From CALJTV01 sp034435835 (GTDB lineage: Bacteria; Chloroflexota; Dehalococcoidia; GIF9; UBA5629), in assembly GCA_034435835.1 (NCBI GenBank), contig DAOTWF010000017.1, positions 62,001 to 126,000 of the forward strand: DNA of 64,000 nucleotides. The letters are read 5' to 3'. Under the pieces are notes generated by a model. The model saw only the letters and a list, made by a program, of their open reading frames with translations, did not search any database and had not been told where the DNA came from. A program made the translations under genes and the position numbers. Positions 53,883-62,455 of the stretch are shown here, piece by piece (the stretch's first letter is position 1; the number at the start of each line of letters is the position of its first letter).

Positions 53883-54749
53883 TCAGTTTTTCGCCGCCGG
53901 AAGGGGCGGGCGGACAAGCAGCACGGGCTTCGTGGAGCCTTCGACCACCCTGGAGGCGACGCTGCCATATGCCCACTTGCTGACGCCGGAAAAACCGTGA
54001 GTGGTCAGGGCGATCAGGTCAACATCGCTTTCGCTGGCATACTGCAGTATGGTGTCAGCAGGCTTCCCCTGCAGGAGTCTGGTGGTTACCTTCAGCCTCT
54101 TCTCCTCCAGAAGTGCCTTCCGTCGGCTCAGATAGCGTTCAGCCTCCCTCTGCAGCTTATCTGTTAGGTCTTTTTCCACCTTCGTCCAGTCCTCATACAC
54201 AGCTAGCTGGGGCACCTTCACTGGCTCAGCGACCTGAAGCAGCACGACCTCGCCAGCCATGGCTCTGGCAAACGCCTCCACGTGGGGAAGGATGGCTTCG
54301 GCGAACTGGGAACCGTCCAGCGTAGCCAGTATTCTTGCCAGCTTCACCGCTGCCTCAGCCCGTTCACTGGAGCGCACCAGAAAGACGGGTATGTGCGACC
54401 TCTGTACCACCTTAGTGGCGATGCTGCCTAGCGCCCAGCGGCTTAGCCCACCCTTGCCATGGGTGGAGATTGCGATGAGGTCAACTTTGCTTTCCGCAGC
54501 AAAGTTCAGTATGGAATTAGCCGGTTCTCCCTCAATGCACAGAGCCCGCACCTTGACTTTCGAGACCTTGAAGGCTTCAGCCTTTTTCTCCAGATATTCC
54601 ACCAGCACATGTTTCAGCGGGTCTCCCGGCGGGCAAACGGTGAGCAGGACAACTTTGCTGTCAAAGCCCCGGGCAATCTTCAACACATAGGGTAAAGCCT
54701 GTTCAGCCAGCTCCGAGCCATCTAGCGGGACAAGCAGCGTGTGATACAT
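53883..54749 (-). CDS. Tandem universal stress protein
   Basis: I use the ATG at 54749, with an AGGAGG site; two tandem UspA domains, 288 residues. Domain 1 starts HTLLVPLDGSELAEQALP and has the nucleotide motif AISTHGKGGLSRWALGSIA; domain 2 starts ILATLDGSQFAEAILPH and has ALTTHGFSGVSKWAYGSVA. The G-x2-G-x9-G-S/T pattern is of the ATP-binding type. Related to the plus-strand protein at 60353. Confidence 0.9.
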   Translation of the reverse strand: MYHTLLVPLDGSELAEQALPYVLKIARGFDSKVVLLTVCPPGDPLKHVLVEYLEKKAEAFKVSKVKVRALCIEGEPANSILNFAAESKVDLIAISTHGKGGLSRWALGSIATKVVQRSHIPVFLVRSSERAEAAVKLARILATLDGSQFAEAILPHVEAFARAMAGEVVLLQVAEPVKVPQLAVYEDWTKVEKDLTDKLQREAERYLSRRKALLEEKRLKVTTRLLQGKPADTILQYASESDVDLIALTTHGFSGVSKWAYGSVASRVVEGSTKPVLLVRPPLPAAKN

Positions 54750-54853
54750 CTCCACACCTCCTGCGTTTTCCAGCACCTTGCCTTCAGGGAACTGGTCTAT
54801 CCACAGCTATATTAGCCGTTCCGTGAACTCCTGGCAAGTCCCCTGGGAAACCA

Positions 54854-56146
54854 TTAATGTCTTGCAGCCGCAAAGCCCGTCTTGCCCTGCTGGGCAGGGG
54901 GCTTGAGCAGCAGAACCACGATGGCGGCCGTCATCATCGTGGCAGCGAAGGTGAGGAATGCGGTTATGTAGCTACCGGTGATATCAAACAGCCAGCCGGC
55001 AAAGTAGGGTCCGGCGAAGGAGCCGAACACTGCAAAGGCATTTATGTAGCCCATGATGGCACCGAAGGCTTTATAGCCGAAAAACTGCACCCGGAGCATC
55101 GGTTCCAGGGGCAGGCGCAGCCCCATGCCGGTGCCATATACGATGACGAATACCCAAATCCAAGCCATGTCGGTCGCCCTGGCGAGGAAGAAAAGTCCTA
55201 GGGCTTGCATCAGGCTGGAGACAAAGTATAGACGTCTGATATCCCACTTATCGGCAAGCCAGCCGCCGGAAATCCTCCCCGGGACGCTTATGAGGGTCAT
55301 CATACCCAGCGCCGTGGCTGCCAGCACTTTGGAGATGCCCATATCTTCCACAAACGGTATCTGGTGCACCACGATGGCGCTGAGTGCAGTATGGGAGAAG
55401 GTGAAAGCCAGCACCATCAGCCAGAAAGCCCGCGTCTTCATAGCCTCCTTCAGAGTCAGACCTTCACCAACATCAACATGCGGTCTCTTGCTATCGCTGT
55501 GGGATGGCGTTGCCACGGCAGGCTGCCGCTCTTTGCCATCAGGGGCAAGCCCGTACCGCTCCGGTCCATGGGGCTTGAGCACAGCACCAAGCCCCAGTCC
55601 CAGTACGACGGTAGCCACCGCCAGCACCAGCACCGACACCCGCCAGCCGTATTGAGTGATCAGCCAGGCAACAGCGGGCACGATCGCCGAGCCACCAAGC
55701 GCTGCCCCAGCCGTCAGGATCCCCATCGCCAGCCCTCTTTTCTCGTTAAACCACCTGGCAACAGCGGTCTGGAGTGGTAAGTACAGCCCTGTGCCCATGC
55801 CTAGGGAGACAAGTACCGTGTAGCTTAAGATGAACATCCAGAAGCTGTGCATGTAGTACATAAGGGCAAACCCGATGGCTGCCATCATCCAGCCGGCGAT
55901 GACCATGGCACGCGGACCGTATCTATCGGTGAGGGGACCAGTTATTAGCCCCTGGACACCGCCCTCAAGGCGCGATAAAGAGAAGGCGATTGAAGTGGTC
56001 GCGCGCGACCAGCCGAACTCGTGAGAGATAGGGTTGAAAAGGGCGCCATAAGAGTAAAAGTAGCCGCCGTAGCCGAACATGCACAGCACCGACCCGGCAG
56101 CAACGATCCACCAGCCATAGAACACTTTGCCCGCTTTTCTGAGCAT
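54854..56146 (-). CDS. MFS transporter, OFA/monocarboxylate type
   Basis: A 430-residue protein from the ATG at 56146, with a GGAG site; a GTG five codons earlier is also in frame. Twelve membrane helices. The beginning KVFYGWWIVAAGSVLCMFG and the block GLITGPLTDRYGPRAMVIAGW are typical of the OFA/MCT group, which carries oxalate, formate, lactate or other monocarboxylates. A central cytoplasmic loop (about residues 195-220) is rich in charged residues. Substrate unknown. Confidence 0.88.
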   Translation of the reverse strand: MLRKAGKVFYGWWIVAAGSVLCMFGYGGYFYSYGALFNPISHEFGWSRATTSIAFSLSRLEGGVQGLITGPLTDRYGPRAMVIAGWMMAAIGFALMYYMHSFWMFILSYTVLVSLGMGTGLYLPLQTAVARWFNEKRGLAMGILTAGAALGGSAIVPAVAWLITQYGWRVSVLVLAVATVVLGLGLGAVLKPHGPERYGLAPDGKERQPAVATPSHSDSKRPHVDVGEGLTLKEAMKTRAFWLMVLAFTFSHTALSAIVVHQIPFVEDMGISKVLAATALGMMTLISVPGRISGGWLADKWDIRRLYFVSSLMQALGLFFLARATDMAWIWVFVIVYGTGMGLRLPLEPMLRVQFFGYKAFGAIMGYINAFAVFGSFAGPYFAGWLFDITGSYITAFLTFAATMMTAAIVVLLLKPPAQQGKTGFAAARH

Positions 56147-56324
56147 CCCCGGTCTCCGCACAAAAACAAAAAGGCGATTTCCTCGCCTCTCCTCTCCCTG
56201 CCAGAACAGTGCCGGTTTACCTTACCGGAACTTCAATACCCCACGTCCCACCCGCCGTACAGCAATGAAGCAGTTTAACACAAAAAACCGCGGGCTTTCA
56301 ATTTTTGTAGGCTATCTGCGAAGG

Positions 56325-57593
56325 TCACACCAGAGCCTTCACAGCAAGCTCGGAAAGGCTAGTGACCTCGATGTCGAGCCCGTAGTGTTCGTTGAGTTCA
56401 CCGATCTGATGGCGACAGTTATCACACGAGGTGACCACGATCCTGGCGCCGGTGCTGTGGACCTGCTCCGCCTTCAGCTTACCTGCCCTGAGACGGATGT
56501 CAGTCCATTCAGGTATAGCCACCAGTCCGCTGCCGGCACCGCAGCAAAAGCTGTAGATCCGGTTGGGGTTCATCTCACGGTAGTCCTCAGCCACAGCGCG
56601 GATTATCCGCCGCGGCTCTTCAAACAGCCCGCCCTTGCGCCCCAGATTGCAGGAATCATGATAGGTCACTGGGACACCGTTCCTTTTAGGAGTTAAGGTG
56701 AGAACACCTTTCTGCAAGTACTCGTCCAGCACCTCTATTATGCTGCGCACACGGAAAGGCAGCCGCCGCCCCAGCCACCGCGCCACCTCCCACCGCATTA
56801 CAGGATAGCCATGCCCGCACTCCGTAATGACCACCTCCTCAACCTTCAGGCGCTCCGCCTCAGCGATGATGCGTTGTGCGATGCGACTGGCCCTCGATGT
56901 ATCAGCCAGAAAGTAAGCGTAGTTCGAGGTCTCGAACAGGCTGAGAGCCCAGGACTCCTTTGCCAGGTTGAACAGGACTGCCTGCGGCACGATGGTATGT
57001 GCCCCGGAAAGGGGAACATAGAGCACCCGGACACCTTCCTTCCCCACCGGTATGGTGGCGCTGGAACTACCCAGATGGTCCTGCACCTGCTTTTCCAGCT
57101 CTTTCACCTGGTCGAGGTAGAACTCTTTGAAAAACTCGATGTTCTCCCCCTTGGCAATGGCGGCATCCGCCAGTTCCACGAGCATCTGCGGTGCCCCGCC
57201 GCTGGCGGTAGCCAGTGCCCTGACTGCCCGCATAATGTCCGCGGTGTCCACACTGAGGGGACAGTCAAGGGTGCACCTCTGACACAGCGTACAGGTGGAA
57301 AAGGCTATATCGGCAAGTCGGCGTAGCAATTCCGCAGACACTTCGCCGGAGTCACGGCGCCGGAAGCGACCCGCCGAAGGGTCAAGGAGCCGCCGGTATA
57401 TCCTGCGCAATTGCTCGGCGCGGTAGAAGGGGGTATGCTCCAGTTTCGGCTCGGACCGGTAATAGTGACAGCTCTCGGCGCAGATACCACAGCGGACACA
57501 TGCCTCTAGAGAGGCAAGCTGCTTGCGGTCAATCAGGACCTCCAACTTCCGTTTCACATCAGCAAGGGATAGGGAGGTGGCTTCGGCACTCAT
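56325..57593 (-). CDS. HdrD/DsrK-like iron-sulfur protein (CCG domain)
   Basis: A 422-residue protein. Two [4Fe-4S] motifs, CVRCGICAESC at residues 32-42 and CTLCQRCTLDCP near residue 100, are followed by a CCG-type region: HDSCNLGRKGG, SFCCGAGSG and VTSCDNCRHQI. The first CCG motif is reduced (ECGHGYP), so only the second can hold the non-cubane [4Fe-4S] site of heterodisulfide reductases. It overlaps the upstream cytochrome gene by 4 bp. The DsrM/DsrK pairing couples quinones to thiol/disulfide chemistry; here it may serve the TusA/DsrE2 sulfur relay. Confidence 0.88.
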   Translation of the reverse strand: MSAEATSLSLADVKRKLEVLIDRKQLASLEACVRCGICAESCHYYRSEPKLEHTPFYRAEQLRRIYRRLLDPSAGRFRRRDSGEVSAELLRRLADIAFSTCTLCQRCTLDCPLSVDTADIMRAVRALATASGGAPQMLVELADAAIAKGENIEFFKEFYLDQVKELEKQVQDHLGSSSATIPVGKEGVRVLYVPLSGAHTIVPQAVLFNLAKESWALSLFETSNYAYFLADTSRASRIAQRIIAEAERLKVEEVVITECGHGYPVMRWEVARWLGRRLPFRVRSIIEVLDEYLQKGVLTLTPKRNGVPVTYHDSCNLGRKGGLFEEPRRIIRAVAEDYREMNPNRIYSFCCGAGSGLVAIPEWTDIRLRAGKLKAEQVHSTGARIVVTSCDNCRHQIGELNEHYGLDIEVTSLSELAVKALV

Positions 57594-58204
57594 CGCAGAA
57601 TGCCCCTGTGACCAGATATCCAGCCAAAGAAGCCTCGTGAATAGAAGAAGTAGAGGAAATGACGCAATTTGCCGAACGGCGTGTAGGCGAGCGTTATAGC
57701 TGAGACCACCCAGAACAGCGGCAGGAACTGCGCATCGGCGGCACAGAGGCTTGCCGAGATGAGGAATACCGTGACTAAAGTCAGCGAGAAATAGTCATCG
57801 GCGGTGCTCACCGCCCTCAATATAGGGTCACGAGACCGCAACCAGAAACCCGTTAAGGCGGCAACGGCAGCTATGGCGAAAAGAACCGATGCTGTAAGCC
57901 GCACTGCCGAAGGCAGAAAGGTCAGCCACGGGGTGGAGATGAGAAAAGCCGTGCCCAGAAAGATACCGCCATGAAAGACCACCCCGCGGAGGTAAGCGAC
58001 CCAGTGCAGCCGTGCGCTCTCCTTCTCCCAAGGCAACATACCCAGGGTAAAGGCATGTAGCACCCCTTTTGCCGCTGAACCTCTGGCGGAAGCCACATCG
58101 CCACGAAACTGCCACCGCTGCATACGGGCAATATGCCAGCCCAGTCCCGCAGCACAGATAACTGCACCAAGACACAGCGCCACAAAGGCGATGAGTACGC
58201 TCAC
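57590..58204 (-). CDS. NarI/DsrM-like membrane cytochrome b subunit
   Basis: A 204-residue integral membrane protein with about five helices. Histidines in LGWHIARMQRW, LHAFTLGMLPW, VVFHGGIFLG and KLRHFLYFFYS are placed like the haem-b ligands of NarI/DsrM/HmeC subunits. It overlaps both neighbours by 4 bp. It probably passes electrons between the quinone pool and the adjacent Fe-S protein. Length is slightly below NarI (about 225 residues). Confidence 0.82.
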   Translation of the reverse strand: MSVLIAFVALCLGAVICAAGLGWHIARMQRWQFRGDVASARGSAAKGVLHAFTLGMLPWEKESARLHWVAYLRGVVFHGGIFLGTAFLISTPWLTFLPSAVRLTASVLFAIAAVAALTGFWLRSRDPILRAVSTADDYFSLTLVTVFLISASLCAADAQFLPLFWVVSAITLAYTPFGKLRHFLYFFYSRGFFGWISGHRGILR

Positions 58205-58443
58205 TTCGCTTTCCTGATGGTGAAGGTGATGAGCTTATCCTTTTTCTCCATGGAGAGGAGTTCGTTCCCGGTGCTCTTCACCCAGGCTGGGATATCGGCG
58301 AGCACGCCCGGGTCTGTTGCCGTAGCCTCCAGGATTCCACCCGCAGGCAGATCCTTTATCGCTTGGCTGACCCTGACCACCGGTATAGGGCAGAGCAAAC
58401 CCTCAAGGTTGAGCTTCACACTGGCACCTGTTTCCTGCGTCAT
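58201..58443 (-). CDS. tusA: TusA-family sulfur carrier
   Basis: From the ATG at 58443 (AGAGGAGGTGAC site) the protein has 80 residues. The N-terminal helix begins at LLCPIPVVRVSQAI, with persulfide-forming Cys18 in the CPxP motif, and continues with the TusA pattern GGILEATATDPGVLADIPAW. It stands between DsrE2 and the cytochrome gene, so it probably carries sulfur between DsrE2 and the membrane-linked Fe-S enzyme. Confidence 0.9.
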   Translation of the reverse strand: MTQETGASVKLNLEGLLCPIPVVRVSQAIKDLPAGGILEATATDPGVLADIPAWVKSTGNELLSMEKKDKLITFTIRKAK

Positions 58444-58456
58444 TTTGTCACCTCCT

Positions 58457-58933
58457 CTAAATGAACAACGTGGCAAAGGAGCGTCCCGCCGCTTCCAGCA
58501 TTGTCGCCACCCCCGCCGGCTCCGCCACCTCGTCGATGAGGTCCTCACGCTTTATCTCCATGACCTCCATGCTCATCTGGCAGGGCACCAGTTTGACCCC
58601 GAGGTCCACAGCCATCTTACGAAGTTCCCCCAGCGGCGTGATGTTATGCGCCTTCATCATCTGCTTGAACATCCACCTACCGATGCCACCGAAGTTGAAC
58701 CGGGAAGGACCGATGCGGTTGATGCCACCCCGGTTAAGCAGCCCCATCATCCGCCCGAAGACGCTCTTACCGGTAAGGTTGCCCTTCTGTATGGCTTTTA
58801 TCCCCCAGAAGGTGAAGAACATGGTGGTCTCCTTACCCGAGGCAGCAGCACCAACGGCAATGTTGAACGCCGCCATCACCTTGTCCATATCACCGCTGAA
58901 CACCACTATGGTCACCCCTTCTCTGTCTGACAT
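58457..58933 (-). CDS. DsrE2-like sulfurtransferase
   Basis: A 158-residue protein from ATG 58933, with an AAGGAGGGTG site. The DsrE fold is shown by TIVVFSGDMDKVMAAFNIAV and TTMFFTFWGIKAIQKG; the active Cys118 lies in KLVPCQMSMEVM, the DsrE2 signature. A Gly/Arg/Phe-rich loop (FNFGGIGRWMFKQ) is usual for DsrE2. These proteins accept and transfer persulfide sulfur with TusA and rhodanese partners. The start is 19 bp from the stop of the ArsR gene. Confidence 0.88.
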   Translation of the reverse strand: MSDREGVTIVVFSGDMDKVMAAFNIAVGAAASGKETTMFFTFWGIKAIQKGNLTGKSVFGRMMGLLNRGGINRIGPSRFNFGGIGRWMFKQMMKAHNITPLGELRKMAVDLGVKLVPCQMSMEVMEIKREDLIDEVAEPAGVATMLEAAGRSFATLFI

Positions 58934-58952
58934 TTTCACCCTCCTTGTCAAT

Positions 58953-59303
58953 TTATCCTGTCAGCCTTTCCGCCAAGCGCCTGTTCTTTTCCATCTGGTT
59001 CAATAATATCTGATGCACAACGTCGCAGGCTTCGCCTATCTTGCTATCGGTCAGGCTATAGTACACATTCACCCCCTCCCGTCTTGCCTGCACCACACCA
59101 CGGTCACGAAGCACTGCCAGATGCCGTGATACCACCGCCTGCGGCACTTGAAGAAGCTGCACAAGCTCGCTTACCGCCCTCTCACCACCACGCAGGATGT
59201 CAATTATCTGCAGCCTCTTGGCATCGGCAAAAGTCTTGCACAGCTCCGCCTTAAGCTCGTATAGCTCCAGATCCCGTCGCTCTCTCAAATAACTTCTCCT
59301 CAT
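58953..59303 (-). CDS. ArsR-family transcriptional repressor
   Basis: A 116-residue winged-helix regulator: ELYELKAELCKTFADAKRLQ, then AVSELVQLLQVPQAVVSRHL as the recognition region and GVNVYYSLTD as wing. It has just two cysteines, Cys22 and Cys93, one in the first helix and one in the last, as in persulfide- or metal-sensing members. The ATG at 59303 has only a poor ribosome site; a TTG five codons later has AGGAG. It is first in the sulfur operon and is preceded by a promoter with two palindromes. Confidence 0.9.
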   Translation of the reverse strand: MRRSYLRERRDLELYELKAELCKTFADAKRLQIIDILRGGERAVSELVQLLQVPQAVVSRHLAVLRDRGVVQARREGVNVYYSLTDSKIGEACDVVHQILLNQMEKNRRLAERLTG

Positions 59304-59312
59304 CTTTTTAAC

Positions 59313-59359
59313 TATATCGATATATTAAAATATTATCATATGATTGCATTTGTTGTCAA
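59313..59359 (-). promoter_or_regulatory. Promoter and palindromic operator of the ArsR-DsrE2-TusA operon
   Basis: Minus strand: TTGACA at 59359-59354 (perfect -35), a 16-bp spacer, GATAAT at 59337-59332 (5 of 6). Two perfect palindromes, ATCATATGAT (59335-59344) and TATATCGATATA (59313-59324), have centres exactly 21 bp apart, two helical turns. One overlaps the -10, the other the start region. This is the layout of an autorepressed ArsR promoter. Confidence 0.65.
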
Positions 59360-59453
59360 ACCGTGTTTCTGATAGGTTGTGAATAGTGGAGGTAATAGGG
59401 CTTGACAAGCTGTATTATAATATGTTTAGCTTTGGAGAAAGGAGGTGACTCAA

Positions 59454-59597
59454 ATGGCGCAGGCGTATTGCTTCAAGTGTCGCAAGAAGGTGGAGGTCAG
59501 GAATCCCGCCAATGTGACGCTGAAAAACAAGCGTCCAGCGATCCGGGGGACTTGCCCGAACTGCGGAACCAAGGTATTCCGCATCGGTAAGAGCTAA
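59454..59597 (+). CDS. DUF5679 small zinc-ribbon protein
   Basis: A 47-residue protein, MAQAYCFKCRKKVEVRNP..., with two pairs CFKC and CPNC about 28 residues apart, and the closing TKVFRIGKS. This matches DUF5679, small zinc-ribbon proteins common in Chloroflexota and archaea, of unknown function. The ATG at 59454 is preceded by AAAGGAGGTGA, a full complement to the 16S tail, so it is probably highly translated. A TATAAT lies at 59416 but without a good -35. Confidence 0.88.
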   Translation: MAQAYCFKCRKKVEVRNPANVTLKNKRPAIRGTCPNCGTKVFRIGKS

Positions 59598-59609
59598 ACT
59601 TTTCTTGAG

Positions 59610-60287
59610 TTAAGCCGAAGCTGAAAAGTGGTGGCTGAGCCTCTGCAGCAGCAGACGGGGGTTCTCGTCTAAGATTACGTGGTGTTCCACGCTGCGCAGG
59701 CCGGCGGCGACTAGTGTGGTTGTTGCTAGAATTGGGGAAAGCAGGTCGCCCTCGTTATGGGCGTCTGAGTTAAGCAACAGGCGCGCTTTGGCCTGGAGGC
59801 AAACCGAAGCAGCATGGGCGTTGGTCGTTGAATGTCCCTTGCGGGTAGTCAACTCTATGAAAATGCCCCTTGCGGCCGCAAGGCTAGCCTGTTCAGGGGT
59901 GATTAATCCGGGGTGAGCCAGGATATCAACATGTGGTGACTGGAGCGCTGCCAGGTTGGTGCCATTTTCCACAGGTTCGGCAAGGGTTTCGCCATGGACC
60001 ACCACCAGCCAAGCACCGAGCTCCTTAGCCCTCTGGGCGATTTCTGGGATCGCTTCTGCGGGGAGGTGAGTCAGTTCGACACCGGGGATAGCAAGTATGT
60101 TCCAGTAAGCTCTGGCAAGGGCACAGTCATCGCTTACCTCCTTGATCACCCGGGCAAGAGAACCGATGCCAACATGATCCGTGATAGCAATGGCTGAATA
60201 GCCCTTCACTATAGCGCGGCGGATAAGCTCCATGGGTGAAAGAACGCCATCGCTGAGAAAACTGTGGGTGTGAAAGTCATAAAGCAC
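59610..60287 (-). CDS. PHP-domain phosphoesterase
   Basis: A 225-residue protein with the complete PHP metal site: FHTHSFLSDG at the N-terminus, ITDHVG near residue 38, GVELTHL near residue 69, VVHGET near residue 97, DILAHPG near residue 125 and NSDAHNEG near residue 174. Such proteins hydrolyse phosphomonoesters (histidinol phosphate, 5'-nucleotides) with a trinuclear metal centre. No histidine genes are adjacent. Its stop nearly touches the DUF5679 stop. Confidence 0.9.
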   Translation of the reverse strand: MLYDFHTHSFLSDGVLSPMELIRRAIVKGYSAIAITDHVGIGSLARVIKEVSDDCALARAYWNILAIPGVELTHLPAEAIPEIAQRAKELGAWLVVVHGETLAEPVENGTNLAALQSPHVDILAHPGLITPEQASLAAARGIFIELTTRKGHSTTNAHAASVCLQAKARLLLNSDAHNEGDLLSPILATTTLVAAGLRSVEHHVILDENPRLLLQRLSHHFSASA

Positions 60288-60352
60288 CTTTCAAAGATAT
60301 CACAAACCACAAATCGAGACAAGGTGGTAAAATATACAAAAGGATGGTAGCT

Positions 60353-61252
60353 ATGGCAGAAGCAAGATTGCAGCAGATTCTGGTGCCCCTCGATGGCTCA
60401 CTCGAGGCGGAGTGTGTGCTCCCCTACCTCCGGGACCTGGCGCCTAGGTTTAATGCCAAGGTGCATGTCCTTGCCGTGGGTGTAGGACAGAGGACAAGGA
60501 GGGTAAATCGCCTGCTGGAAGACTATATCGTCAAGATGACTGAAGAGCTCAAACAGCAGGATATTAACGCCGAGGCGTCGGTCGTTTACGGGACCACTGC
60601 CGATATGATACTGGAGTTCGCCCAGCACCAGAAGGTCGACCTCATCCTTATGGCAACCCATGGCTTGAGCGGGGTGACGCGCTGGTGGCTGGGAAGCGTT
60701 GCCGAAAAGGTGGTCAGCGCCTCCCCCACCCCCATAATGCTGGTCCAGGCAACACGATCCGAAAAACATGACACGACAAGTAAAAAGAGCATCGAAAGAA
60801 TCCTCGTCCCGCTGGACGGTTCCGAGTTAGGGCAGGCGGCTCTGCCCTATGCCGAAATGCTCACCTTCAAGACAGGGGCTGCTCTTGACCTGCTGCATGT
60901 GGTGGCACCCCCGGGAGCCATAGAAGCCAGCCTGCTCACCGGACCCGACTGGGTAAAACTGATCCAGGTGCTGCAGGAAGCTGGCGAGGATTACCTTAAG
61001 GAAATGGTGAGGCAACTGGGTGAGCGTGGCATAAAAGCCACCTACGAAGTGGTAACTGGTGAGCCTGCCGACAAAATAGTACAATATGCAGAGACAAAAA
61101 GGGTCAGCCTGATAGCAATGTCAACCCACGGTCGGACAGGGCTAGCCCGCTGGGTGATGGGGAGCGTTGCCGACAAGGTAGTGCACAGCGCCAGCATGCC
61201 CGTCTGGCTGGTGAGGTCAGCTAAAATACTAGCTCCCAAAGCGAAGCCCTGA
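60353..61252 (+). CDS. Tandem universal stress protein
   Basis: A 299-residue protein from the ATG at 60353; an in-frame ATG at 60344 is also possible. Two UspA domains: ILVPLDGSLEAECVLPYLRD with ATHGLSGVTRWWLGSVAEKV, and ILVPLDGSELGQAALPYAEM with STHGRTGLARWVMGSVADKV. Both have the ATP-binding G-x2-G-x9-G-S pattern. It is 36 bp upstream of the inositol-phosphate synthase gene on the same strand. Confidence 0.9.
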   Translation: MAEARLQQILVPLDGSLEAECVLPYLRDLAPRFNAKVHVLAVGVGQRTRRVNRLLEDYIVKMTEELKQQDINAEASVVYGTTADMILEFAQHQKVDLILMATHGLSGVTRWWLGSVAEKVVSASPTPIMLVQATRSEKHDTTSKKSIERILVPLDGSELGQAALPYAEMLTFKTGAALDLLHVVAPPGAIEASLLTGPDWVKLIQVLQEAGEDYLKEMVRQLGERGIKATYEVVTGEPADKIVQYAETKRVSLIAMSTHGRTGLARWVMGSVADKVVHSASMPVWLVRSAKILAPKAKP

Positions 61253-61288
61253 CTTGAAAAATAAGGTATTAACGGAAAGGAGCAAGCC

Positions 61289-62416
61289 ATGGGAAAGATT
61301 AACGTGGCTATCATCGGTGTGGGCAATTGTGCCTCATCACTGGTACAGGGAGTGTACTACTATCGCAAAGCCAAGGACGACGAGTTCGTCCCCGGGCTGA
61401 TGCACGTCAACTTAGGTGGCTACCACATCAGAGACATCAACTTCGTGGCTGCCTTTGATATAGACAAAAACAAGGTGGGCAAAGACCTCGCTGAGGCTAT
61501 CTTTGTTCCCCCAAACAATACCTACAAGTTCTGCGACGTACCAGCCACCGGCGTCAGGGTTGCCCGGGGCATGACCCATGACGGGCTGGGTAAATACCTG
61601 TCACAGATCATCACCAAAGCCCCCGGCTCCACCGCAGACATCGTGGGCATCCTCAAGGAGACTAAGACCGATGTGGTGATCAACTACCTGCCCGTAGGCA
61701 GCGAGGAAGCCACCAAGTGGTATGTGGAGCAGGTGCTCGATGCCGGCTGCGGGTTCGTCAACTGCATACCGGTGTTCATCGCCCGGGAGCCTTACTGGTA
61801 CAAAAGGTTTGCTGATCGGGGACTGCCCATAATCGGAGACGACATCAAGTCACAGGTCGGCGCAACCATCACCCACCGCGTGCTCACCAGGCTGTTCCAC
61901 GACCGCGGTGTCAAGCTGGAAAGGACTTACCAGCTTAACTTCGGTGGCAATACCGACTTCTACAACATGTTAGAGCGGGAGCGACTGGAATCAAAGAAAA
62001 TCTCCAAGACAAATTCTGTCACCTCGCAGCTCGACTATGAGATCGAGCCAGAGAACATCCATATCGGTCCCAGCGATTACGTGCCGTGGCTTGCCGACCG
62101 CAAGTTCTGCTACATCCGGATGGAAGGAAGGGCCTTCGGCGATGTGCCGCTCAACCTGGAACTGAAGCTGGAGGTCTGGGACAGCCCGAACTCCGCCGGA
62201 GTGGTCATAGACGCCATAAGGTGCTGCAAGCTGGCGCTGGACAGGGGCATAAGCGGCTCGCTGGTGGCGCCCAGCGTCTACTTTATGAAGTCACCCCCTA
62301 TACAGTACTCCGACGATGAGGCGCGGAGGCGCGTGGAGAACTTCATTTCAGGGAAGGACCTCTTACCACCAGTCTCTCTTCCCGAAGCACCACCAGCACA
62401 GGCAAAACAGCGGTAA
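61289..62416 (+). CDS. ino1: Inositol-3-phosphate synthase
   Basis: A 375-residue protein of the actinobacterial/archaeal type. N-terminal NAD-binding KINVAIIGVGNCASSLVQG, then FDIDKNKVGKDLAEAI, VINYLPVGSEEATKWYVEQ, FVNCIPVFIA and GDDIKSQVGATITHRVL with catalytic lysines, and LNFGGNTDFYNM. It converts glucose-6-phosphate to inositol-3-phosphate. It has an AAAGGAG site. The next two genes complete a phosphatidylinositol route. Confidence 0.93.
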   Translation: MGKINVAIIGVGNCASSLVQGVYYYRKAKDDEFVPGLMHVNLGGYHIRDINFVAAFDIDKNKVGKDLAEAIFVPPNNTYKFCDVPATGVRVARGMTHDGLGKYLSQIITKAPGSTADIVGILKETKTDVVINYLPVGSEEATKWYVEQVLDAGCGFVNCIPVFIAREPYWYKRFADRGLPIIGDDIKSQVGATITHRVLTRLFHDRGVKLERTYQLNFGGNTDFYNMLERERLESKKISKTNSVTSQLDYEIEPENIHIGPSDYVPWLADRKFCYIRMEGRAFGDVPLNLELKLEVWDSPNSAGVVIDAIRCCKLALDRGISGSLVAPSVYFMKSPPIQYSDDEARRRVENFISGKDLLPPVSLPEAPPAQAKQR

Positions 62417-62455
62417 CAACGGAGCACAGGCAGAGTGGGGTAATTCAGAGCAGAA

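Noticed and set aside
59402..59421. TTGACA and TATAAT just before the DUF5679 gene as a promoter
   Set aside because: The two boxes are only 8 bp apart, too close for sigma-70; either box may be part of a promoter, but not as a pair.
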